29,978 bases of DNA, from NCBI GenBank assembly GCA_015663065.1, contig DQSX01000152.1, positions 1 to 29,978 on the forward strand, written 5' to 3'. Made by a program: the position numbers and the translations under genes. The notes under the pieces were generated by a model. That model did no database searches, was not told the origin of the DNA, and was given only the letters and a program-made list of their open reading frames with translations. The DNA is from Sulfurovum sp. Its GTDB lineage: Bacteria > Campylobacterota > Campylobacteria > Campylobacterales > Sulfurovaceae. Positions 14,533 through 20,789 of this stretch are shown here, in pieces. How positions within the stretch are numbered: position 1 is the stretch's first letter; the number at the start of each line of letters is the position of its first letter.

Positions 14533-14533
14533 G
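14513..14533. promoter_or_regulatory. HAIR-like inverted repeat, candidate HspR operator
   Basis: The plus strand reads CTTTAGT, seven bases, TGTCAAG. The HspR operator consensus HAIR is CTTGAGT-N7-ACTCAAG, so 11 of 14 positions match with the exact spacer. It covers the -35 and most of the spacer of the clpB promoter, where a bound repressor would block RNA polymerase. HspR control of clpB is known in related Campylobacter. No CIRCE element was found. Confidence 0.45.
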
Positions 14534-14612
14534 TTTCTTTCATATATTTTTTCACCTTGCCTTTTTTAAGCGTTATATTCAATACTTTTTATGCTTTTTC
14601 AAAAACCTTTGA

Positions 14613-14618
14613 TATAAT
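14613..14618 (+). promoter_or_regulatory. -10 box TATAAT for the 14648 gene
   Basis: TTGATATAATGTT lies 30 bases before ATG 14648, followed by AGGAAAG as ribosome binding site. Confidence 0.5.
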
Positions 14619-14647
14619 GTTCAAAATTTATAAATACAGGAAAGATC

Positions 14648-15220
14648 ATGACAAAAACACTACTCCTACTAGGTCTTGTGACCCTCTTCTCACCATTCGC
14701 TACTGCCAATGAACAAGACCCTGAAGAGATGTATGAATATATGAGAACCGCACTGCTTGGTGACTGGAAACTCTCTGCTGCTGATAAACAGTTAGGAACT
14801 ACTGCCTACAAGAACAAATATGTACTGCCTCTAGTTGGTACGGATAAAACAGCACTAGCGTATAAACTCATAGGTTTTGGCTCAACGCTCCAGGAAGATC
14901 TTCTTCCAGACACAGAGAAGCAGATGGTTACCATGTACCATTGTGATGACAATGTTGACTGTACGCAGGTTCTGGCTACACACTACTGTACCAAAATGAA
15001 TCAGCCGCAATTTATGATGGACCTTAAAAATACGACAAAAGAGAAGATCATTTTCGACTGTAATATGGAAACAAGACTTTGTAAATCAAATGAAGACCAT
15101 ATTCACCAGATCATCATGGAGTTCTCAAATGACGGTAAACATTTAAAAACATCTTATCTGGGATGGACAGACCAGAAACCAAATGAAAAGAACTCCATCT
15201 ATCACTTCGATAAAAAATAA
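14648..15220 (+). CDS. Exported protein with five cysteines, unknown function
   Basis: 190 residues. MTKTLLLLGLVTLFSPFATA is a Sec signal peptide with likely cleavage after residue 20, leaving a periplasmic protein of about 170 residues. GDWKLSAADK near residue 36 resembles the opening of small lipocalin-like beta-barrel proteins, but I cannot confirm a family. Five Cys occur (YHC, VDC, HYC, FDC, RLC), so at most two disulfides with one left over. The protein has its own promoter (14613-14618) and a hairpin after its stop, so it is probably monocistronic. It lies between clpB and the protease-purine run. Confidence 0.7.
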   Translation: MTKTLLLLGLVTLFSPFATANEQDPEEMYEYMRTALLGDWKLSAADKQLGTTAYKNKYVLPLVGTDKTALAYKLIGFGSTLQEDLLPDTEKQMVTMYHCDDNVDCTQVLATHYCTKMNQPQFMMDLKNTTKEKIIFDCNMETRLCKSNEDHIHQIIMEFSNDGKHLKTSYLGWTDQKPNEKNSIYHFDKK

Positions 15221-15221
15221 T

Positions 15222-15246
15222 CTTTGAGAGTTTTTTACTCTCAAGG
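15222..15246 (+). terminator. Hairpin after the 14648 gene
   Basis: TTGAGAG (15224-15230), a seven-base loop rich in T, and CTCTCAA (15238-15244) form a perfect seven-pair stem, extended by a G-T and a C-G pair. It starts just after the stop codon. No T-run follows, so efficiency is uncertain, but its position fits a terminator. Confidence 0.45.
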
Positions 15247-15342
15247 TATACAGATTTTCTCTCTTCTGCTTTATTAAACTTGCATTTACCCTCTCTTACT
15301 ATACTCTTAAAAAGCAACCTCTTAGAGAGATTTAAATAAAAT

Positions 15343-15348
15343 TATAAA
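15343..15348 (+). promoter_or_regulatory. Possible -10 box TATAAA for the ctpA-purine run
   Basis: AATTATAAAC lies 26 bases before the ctpA ATG. A second candidate, TATACT, is at 15300-15305. Neither has a good -35; the choice needs start-site data. Confidence 0.3.
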
Positions 15349-15373
15349 CTTATTCCGGGGAGTATCAATATCA

Positions 15374-16741
15374 ATGATCAAAAAAAGTAAAAAAGTTATA
15401 CTGGCAGGCGTTATTTCAACAATTACTGCCGCCTACCTGTTCGGTTCTTTTGCACAAGCAAAAGACACTAGTAAACCTGCTCCTTCGACAGCCAAAGAGA
15501 AACTCGAAGCCTATATCAAATTTACACAAATACTCAATGTCATTGAAAAAGAGTATGTAGATGAAGTCAATACGACTGATCTTGTAGACAAAGCACTCAA
15601 AGGACTTATGACAAACCTTGATGCCCACTCAACTTTTATGGATACAAAATCATATAAAGATCTTTCTGTACAGACCAAAGGTGAATTTGGTGGACTTGGG
15701 ATATCTGTAGGTATGAAAGACGGTGTACTTACCGTTATTGCACCTTTAGATGGCACTCCGGCATTCAGGGCAGGCATTAAATCCGGTGATATCATTTTGA
15801 AAATTGATGATAAAGCTACTTTGGGCATGACCATTGACGACTCTGTAAAGATCATGCGTGGTAAACCAAAGACCAACATTGTACTGACGATCATTCGAAA
15901 AAATGAGCCTAAGCCTCTTGAGATAAAGATCACCAGAGATATTATTGAAATTCAATCTGTCTATGCAAAAACGATTGAAGGGTACGACAACTCACTTTAC
16001 ATTCACGTGACTTCATTTGACCAGAAAGTGGTTAAAGGTGTGAAAAAAGCCATTAAAGAGCATAACAATACCCAAGGTATCATCCTCGATATGAGAAACA
16101 ACCCCGGAGGTCTTCTAGACCAGGCCATAGGACTTGTAGACCTGTTTGTAGACAAAGGCGTGATCGTCAGTCAAAAAGGTAAAAGCAAGCTGGAAAATAC
16201 AGAGTATAAAGCAACAAAAAAAGATACCGATCTCAAGACACCGATCGTTGTACTTGTCAACGGCGGTTCAGCCTCTGCCTCTGAGATCGTTGCCGGTGCT
16301 CTCCAGGACTTTAACCGTTCTATTGTCGTAGGTGAAAAAACCTTTGGTAAAGGATCGGTACAGATCGTTATGCCCATAGGGAAAGATGAAGCACTAAAAC
16401 TCACTGTAGCAAGATACTATCTTCCAAGCGGAAGAACAATACAGGCAGAAGGTGTTACACCAGACATTGAAGTACATTTTGCAAAAGTAGAATACCTTGA
16501 TGATACTATTTCACTCAAAGAGAAAGATCTTAAAAAACATCTTCAGAGTGAACTTGAAAAGATCGATACGAACAAAACAAAACCCGTTAAAGTTAAAAAT
16601 ATCGATACGAACAGTTCAGAGAACAACAGTACGAAGATCAACAAAACACATATCAGCGAAAAGATACTCAACAAAGACAATCAACTCAAAAGTGCTCTGG
16701 ACATACTCAAAGCACTGATCATTACACAAAAAGGAAAATAA
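15374..16741 (+). CDS. ctpA: C-terminal processing protease, S41 family
   Basis: 455 residues. The N-terminus has a positively charged stretch and a hydrophobic segment (VILAGVISTITAAYLFGSFAQA), a signal peptide or anchor, so it acts in the periplasm. A helical region leads to a PDZ domain (about 92-170, GGLGISVG ... GIKSGDIILKIDD), then the S41 core with DMRNNPGG and GGSASASEIVAGALQD. By alignment with characterised family members the catalytic Ser is at about 301 and the Lys is at about 326, in TFGKGS. It trims or destroys exported proteins from their C-termini. The last 70 residues are Lys/Asn/Thr-rich and probably disordered. A GGGGAG lies 11 bases before the ATG. purC follows two bases after the stop. 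The gene order ctpA-purC-purS-purQ matches C. jejuni as I recall it. Confidence 0.92.
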   Translation: MIKKSKKVILAGVISTITAAYLFGSFAQAKDTSKPAPSTAKEKLEAYIKFTQILNVIEKEYVDEVNTTDLVDKALKGLMTNLDAHSTFMDTKSYKDLSVQTKGEFGGLGISVGMKDGVLTVIAPLDGTPAFRAGIKSGDIILKIDDKATLGMTIDDSVKIMRGKPKTNIVLTIIRKNEPKPLEIKITRDIIEIQSVYAKTIEGYDNSLYIHVTSFDQKVVKGVKKAIKEHNNTQGIILDMRNNPGGLLDQAIGLVDLFVDKGVIVSQKGKSKLENTEYKATKKDTDLKTPIVVLVNGGSASASEIVAGALQDFNRSIVVGEKTFGKGSVQIVMPIGKDEALKLTVARYYLPSGRTIQAEGVTPDIEVHFAKVEYLDDTISLKEKDLKKHLQSELEKIDTNKTKPVKVKNIDTNSSENNSTKINKTHISEKILNKDNQLKSALDILKALIITQKGK

Positions 16742-16743
16742 TA

Positions 16744-17472
16744 ATGGCAACTGACACACTTTTAAAACAGGAACTCGTTTATGAAGGTAAAGCAAAAAAG
16801 ATCTGGACAACAGAGTACCCAGAGCTTTATATTTCAGAATTCAAAGATGACCTTACTGCATTCAATGGTGAAAAAAAATCATCTGAAGCAGGAAAAGGTG
16901 CACTTAACAATGAGATCTCTACAGAACTCTTCAAATATCTCAATGAAAAAGGTATTCCTACACATTTTGTTGAAATGTTAGATGGAAACCATATGCTTCA
17001 TAAAAAAGCAGAAGTGATCTACATAGAAGTGATCGTTAGAAACATTGCTACAGGTTCTTTGAGCAGAACACTGGGTATTGAAGACAAAACGGTCTTGCCT
17101 TTCACTCTTGTAGAGTTTGACTACAAGAACGATGACCTTGGCGACCCGAAACTCAATGACCAGCACTGTCTCATTTTGAATCTAGTAAACAATACAGACG
17201 AACTGGACTATATGAGATATATGGCAAGACGTATCAATACTATTCTTACAGATTTTTATGCACAACTTGACATTACAGTAGTAGACTTCAAACTGGAGTT
17301 CGGTAGAGATGTCAACGGAAACATTATCCTCATTGATGAACTTTCTCCTGACAACTTCAGACTCTGGGACAGCAAGACCAATGAGAAACTGGATAAAGAC
17401 AGATTCAGAGAGGGTCTTGGCGGATTGACAGAAGCCTATAAAATGGTATTAGACAGAATTAAAAACAGATAA
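16744..17472 (+). CDS. purC: Phosphoribosylaminoimidazole-succinocarboxamide synthase
   Basis: 242 residues, standard for bacterial PurC. It joins CAIR and aspartate with ATP to make SAICAR in purine synthesis. Diagnostic segments: LVYEGKAKKIW (ATP-binding start), AFNGEKKSSEAGKG, EVIVRNIATGSLSRT, VDFKLEFGRD and IDELSPDNFRLWD, the last being the conserved PurC signature. The start has AGGAAA within the ctpA end. It is followed by purS after 12 bases, keeping three purine genes in a row. Confidence 0.97.
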   Translation: MATDTLLKQELVYEGKAKKIWTTEYPELYISEFKDDLTAFNGEKKSSEAGKGALNNEISTELFKYLNEKGIPTHFVEMLDGNHMLHKKAEVIYIEVIVRNIATGSLSRTLGIEDKTVLPFTLVEFDYKNDDLGDPKLNDQHCLILNLVNNTDELDYMRYMARRINTILTDFYAQLDITVVDFKLEFGRDVNGNIILIDELSPDNFRLWDSKTNEKLDKDRFREGLGGLTEAYKMVLDRIKNR

Positions 17473-17484
17473 AAGGAAGCAACA

Positions 17485-17724
17485 ATGACAGCAACAATTA
17501 ACGTATTTTTAAAAGAAGGTGTACTTGATCCACAGGGAAAAGCAGCACATCATGCCTTGGATTCACTTGGTTTTGATGGTGTAGCTGATGTACGCATCGG
17601 TAAACAGATCATTATTAAACTTGACACAAATGACAGAGCAGAAGCTGAAGCAGAAGTAAAAGAGATGTGTGAAACACTGCTTGCAAATACTGTCATTGAA
17701 GATTATGCAATAGAGATCAACTAG
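17485..17724 (+). CDS. purS: FGAM synthase subunit PurS
   Basis: 79 residues, typical of PurS. The family pattern is clear: KEGVLDPQGKAAHHALDSLGF and the VRIGKQIIIKLD strand. PurS is the small dimeric bridge that joins the glutaminase PurQ to the synthetase PurL in the three-part FGAM synthase. PurL is not in the window, so the large subunit must be elsewhere. AGGAAGC precedes the ATG, and purQ starts one base after the stop. Confidence 0.95.
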   Translation: MTATINVFLKEGVLDPQGKAAHHALDSLGFDGVADVRIGKQIIIKLDTNDRAEAEAEVKEMCETLLANTVIEDYAIEIN

Positions 17725-17725
17725 C

Positions 17726-18397
17726 ATGAAAGTAGCAGTATTAAGATTTCCCGGGACAAACTGCGAGTTTGATACCCAGTATGCATTTGAAAAGTTAGGA
17801 CATACAACTGAGCTTGTATGGCATGAAGATGAGACACTTCCTGCTAATATTGACCTTGTGGTGGTACCCGGCGGTTTCTCTTACGGGGATTATCTTCGGT
17901 CAGGTTCCATTGCAAGATTTTCACCTGTGATGAAAGCAGTGACACGCTATGCAAATGACGGTGGTAAAGTGCTTGGTATCTGTAACGGTTTTCAGATCCT
18001 TACCGAAGCAGGTCTGCTCCCGGGTGCATTGAAGCGTAACAATAACCTTCACTTTATCTCTAAACATCAGAACCTTTGCGTCATAAACAATGACAATGCT
18101 TTTTTAAATAAGTGTGAAAAAGGGGAAGTGCTGAATATTCCTATTGCACATGCAGACGGAAACTACTACATCGATGAGGAAGGCTTTAAATCACTGGAAG
18201 CCAATGAGCAGATCCTTCTTCGTTATTCTGATGAAAATGGTAAGCCTGTGGTCGTGAACGGTTCAGTCACTTCTATTGCCGGTGTCTGTAATGAAGCCAA
18301 AAATGTCTATGGTCTCATGCCGCATCCTGAACGTGCACTTGAAGCATTGCTGGGATCAGAAGATGGTATCCGTATGCTTAAAGGTTTTGAAGCCTAA
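17726..18397 (+). CDS. purQ: FGAM synthase glutaminase subunit PurQ
   Basis: 223 residues. A class I glutamine amidotransferase that supplies ammonia to PurL. Visible motifs: VLRFPGTNCEFD, VVPGGFSYGDYLR, GICNGFQIL with the nucleophile Cys, IAHADGNY and the catalytic His-Glu in MPHPERALE. Its stop overlaps the start of the next gene (TAATG), so translation of the two is likely coupled. Confidence 0.96.
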   Translation: MKVAVLRFPGTNCEFDTQYAFEKLGHTTELVWHEDETLPANIDLVVVPGGFSYGDYLRSGSIARFSPVMKAVTRYANDGGKVLGICNGFQILTEAGLLPGALKRNNNLHFISKHQNLCVINNDNAFLNKCEKGEVLNIPIAHADGNYYIDEEGFKSLEANEQILLRYSDENGKPVVVNGSVTSIAGVCNEAKNVYGLMPHPERALEALLGSEDGIRMLKGFEA

Positions 18398-19443
18398 TGG
18401 CACCTATGCGCTCTTTTTGGCTACTGTGGGGAGTCTTTTTAGTGCTCTTCACTACCCTGCTTTCAGCCCAGAGCGAATACAAATACTCTTATGTACCCAA
18501 AAAAGTCTATGAAAACCAGGTCTTTCCCGTCACGGTTATCTGTCTCTCCGGATGCAGCAAAGAGGTACCAAAATTTACGTTTGACATACTGAGTGATGTC
18601 CAACCGATATATGATGAACCGCTCTCTATTCATAATGGCGATGACAGTTTTTACACCTTCTACTTTAAAGCTTCCAAAACAGATGTTCGGATACCGAAAC
18701 TTTTTATAAAAAGTGCGCACAGTGAGCTTACTCTTGAACCGCAATCTGTCTTGCTTGGTTCTCTTAAAAAGCGTGATGATTATTGCGGTGTACTGGCAGC
18801 AGATATGAAAATAATTAACTCTCAGGTTTCCAACTATGATGAAGAGAACCATTTGGTCACACTCACCATAGGAGCACTTGAAGCAAACCTTGAAGATATG
18901 ATTTTTAACAATGTGCTGGAATCTGGCATTGAACATTTGCGCAGAGACAATGCAAAGGTTGAAGCAGAGTTCTATTTTGTACTTCCTGCTTCAGCAAAAA
19001 ACATAAAGTTCACCTATTTCAATACCATAAAAAAACAGTATGTGTATCTTCAAACCCCTATTGAACTGGCAGATACAACAGTGGTGACACAGACAGACCT
19101 AAATCCCCTGGAAGACAGTTTTGAGCTACTGAAAAAATATTCTTTTATGTTTTTAGTCGGTTTTTTCTTCTTGATGTTTCTGATCAAGAGAGATTTTTTC
19201 TATCTGGTATTTGCTGTAGTATCCTTGATCACACTTTTGACCTTTTACATTCCTCACAAAAAGATCTGTGTTAAACAGGGTGCACCACTGTTCATACTTC
19301 CGACCCAGACAAGTACCATGAGTACAAAAATACCGCAGAAACTTGAAACCATGTTGCTTGCAGAGCATGGAGACTTTAAAAAAGTAGAGTATGAAAAAGG
19401 ATTGATAGGATGGATAAGGAGTGAAGATGTTTGCGAAAATTAG
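18397..19443 (+). CDS. Membrane-anchored periplasmic protein with C-terminal SH3-like domain
   Basis: 348 residues. A signal peptide (FWLLWGVFLVLFTTLLSAQS) precedes about 210 residues of beta-rich periplasmic sequence, including a Cys pair near 51-55 (VICLSGCSK) as in BatD-like beta-sandwich proteins. Then come two adjacent membrane helices (about 250-285) and a last 60-residue domain, KICVKQGAPLFILPT ... YEKGLIGWIRSEDV, that has the layout of a bacterial SH3 domain. I infer a cell-wall or envelope sensing role; there is no direct evidence. From memory the same position (purQ, this gene, plsC) is held by Cj0515 in C. jejuni, so the linkage is old. Its ATG overlaps the purQ stop and its end overlaps plsC by 23 bases. 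Confidence 0.75.
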   Translation: MAPMRSFWLLWGVFLVLFTTLLSAQSEYKYSYVPKKVYENQVFPVTVICLSGCSKEVPKFTFDILSDVQPIYDEPLSIHNGDDSFYTFYFKASKTDVRIPKLFIKSAHSELTLEPQSVLLGSLKKRDDYCGVLAADMKIINSQVSNYDEENHLVTLTIGALEANLEDMIFNNVLESGIEHLRRDNAKVEAEFYFVLPASAKNIKFTYFNTIKKQYVYLQTPIELADTTVVTQTDLNPLEDSFELLKKYSFMFLVGFFFLMFLIKRDFFYLVFAVVSLITLLTFYIPHKKICVKQGAPLFILPTQTSTMSTKIPQKLETMLLAEHGDFKKVEYEKGLIGWIRSEDVCEN

Positions 19444-20131
19444 ATTTTACTGGGGTGCATTTGTCATCTCTTTTATTACAGCAGTTTTAATGATACCTGC
19501 GATCATGCTCTTTGCGAAACACAAAGCAGTTATTATGCACAAATTAAACCGGGTAAGCATGTTTCTTATGGGTGCAAAACTCTCACAGGAAGGTGAACTC
19601 GATCCCCATGCCGATATGATAGTCATGAACCACCAGGGCATCATAGACATTGTGGGTATGGAAGCACTGCAGAACAATCATCTCAGATGGGTAGCAAAAA
19701 AAGAACTTTTTGATGCACTCTGGTTTGGAAATCTTTTACGGTTTGGAGATATGATCTCTCTGGACAGGTCTTCAAAAGCCGGTTTGATCAAGCTGCTCAA
19801 AGATGTAAAAGAGACTGTAGAGGTCAAACACAGAGCCGTGGCGATCTTTCCTGAAGGTACAAGAGCCAAAGAACAGTCTCTTCTGCCTTTTAAACAGGGG
19901 ACAAAAATGATCGCTGAAAAAATGAAGTTAAAAGTGCAGCCCGTGATCATTACAGGAAGCAAATGGGTCCTTAATGAACATGAAAAAACCGGTCACAGCG
20001 GTACAGTGCATTATAAGTTTATGCCAACCATAGAGGTAGAGAAAGAAGACGAGAATTGGTTTAATGATTTACATGAGAGTATGCAAAAAGGTATAGATGA
20101 TGAATATGCTAACAATCATCGCAGTCGCTAG
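19421..20131 (+). CDS. plsC: 1-acyl-sn-glycerol-3-phosphate acyltransferase
   Basis: 236 residues. An N-terminal membrane helix (about 8-28) anchors it to the inner membrane. The acyltransferase motifs are NHQGIID (His71 and Asp76 of the HX4D catalytic motif), the Arg-containing second block, FPEGTRAKEQ (motif III, about 142-151) and a V-x-P-V-I-I-type final block. It adds the second acyl chain to make phosphatidic acid. AAGGAG sits inside the preceding gene, before this ATG. The end overlaps crcB by about 30 bases, so translation is coupled along the run. Confidence 0.92.
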   Translation: MKMFAKIRFYWGAFVISFITAVLMIPAIMLFAKHKAVIMHKLNRVSMFLMGAKLSQEGELDPHADMIVMNHQGIIDIVGMEALQNNHLRWVAKKELFDALWFGNLLRFGDMISLDRSSKAGLIKLLKDVKETVEVKHRAVAIFPEGTRAKEQSLLPFKQGTKMIAEKMKLKVQPVIITGSKWVLNEHEKTGHSGTVHYKFMPTIEVEKEDENWFNDLHESMQKGIDDEYANNHRSR

Positions 20132-20486
20132 CGGTGGTGCCATAGGTGCCACACTCAGACTTCTGATTAACTCTGCAGTAAACAAACACTTTGTCAATGC
20201 ACTTCCTTTGGGAACACTGGCTGTGAATTTACTGGGGTCATTCTTAATTGGTATTCTTTTTGCCTATTTTCATCTCAATACTTCTCTCTCCCCTCACCTG
20301 AAAACATTCATGGTCACAGGGATACTCGGAGCATTGACCACCTACTCTACTTTTGCCATAGAGAGTTTTTTCCTGCTTGAAGCTGGAGATTATATGCACG
20401 CGTTCATCAACATGGCATTCAACGTCTTTGGTACCATCCTGCTAGCAGGACTCGGGTACATTCTCATACTGAATTTAACAAAATAA
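20097..20486 (+). CDS. crcB: Fluoride channel/exporter CrcB (Fluc)
   Basis: 129 residues with four membrane helices. GGAIGATLRLLIN (helix 1), GTLAVNLLGSFLIG (helix 2, with the conserved Asn of the fluoride path) and GILGALTTYSTFAIES (helix 3, with the TTYSTF break and Phe/Ser/Thr track) are CrcB/Fluc signatures. The protein works as an antiparallel dimer expelling fluoride. Three ATGs compete (20097, 20100, 20106); AAGG at 20088-20091 best suits the first two. No fluoride riboswitch is possible here because the start lies within plsC. It closes the seven-gene run from ctpA. Confidence 0.92.
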   Translation: MMNMLTIIAVASGGAIGATLRLLINSAVNKHFVNALPLGTLAVNLLGSFLIGILFAYFHLNTSLSPHLKTFMVTGILGALTTYSTFAIESFFLLEAGDYMHAFINMAFNVFGTILLAGLGYILILNLTK

Positions 20487-20491
20487 ACATC

Positions 20492-20512
20492 ATCCTGAAT
20501 TTAATTCAGGAT
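20492..20512. repeat. Perfect palindromic element, REP-like
   Basis: ATCCTGAAT, three bases (TTA), ATTCAGGAT: a nine-pair perfect stem between crcB and the next gene, followed by CT. CATCCTGAA ... TTCAGGATCT resembles a short palindromic intergenic element that I recall from several bacterial phyla. No T-run follows. It could end the crcB transcript or act as an mRNA stability hairpin. Confidence 0.5.
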
Positions 20513-20528
20513 CTACAACAGGAATATA

Positions 20529-20789
20529 ATGAAAACACTTACAACAGAAATAGAAAAACACATCAAAAAACTGGTCAACCCGCTTAAAGACGAAGAAGAA
20601 CTGCTTGCAGTACTGAAAGTTAAACTGACTAAAAAAGAGTTAAAAATGCTTAAAGGGTGGGCAGCGGGGACATCTGCTGAAGCGCTGCAAAGTGCTTTGC
20701 ATCATGATGAAACACAGTATGGAGACCTCTCGACCAAGCTTATCAAGAAGCTTAATCAGGAGAGAATTAAACAGGCGATGTGTGTTTAA
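20529..20789 (+). CDS. Small helical protein, possible helix-turn-helix, unknown
   Basis: 86 residues, all-helical and Lys/Glu/Leu-rich. The middle, KKELKMLKGWAAGTSAEAL, followed by a second helix ending in LSTKLIKKLN, has the look of a sigma-region-4 or LuxR-type helix-turn-helix (L-x-x-W-x-x-G-x-S-x-x-x-x-A). With no other domain, it might bind DNA or RNA, but I do not recognise a named family. ACAGGA lies seven bases before the ATG. Its stop overlaps that of the convergent ppsA by three bases. Confidence 0.65.
   Translation: MKTLTTEIEKHIKKLVNPLKDEEELLAVLKVKLTKKELKMLKGWAAGTSAEALQSALHHDETQYGDLSTKLIKKLNQERIKQAMCV

Noticed and set aside
14470..14647. CIRCE (HrcA) operator upstream of clpB
   Set aside because: No TTAGCACTC-N9-GAGTGCTAA or near match is present; only the HAIR-like palindrome fits a known heat-shock operator.
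20097..20110. Fluoride riboswitch for crcB
   Set aside because: The start lies inside plsC with no leader, and the sequence before it is coding.
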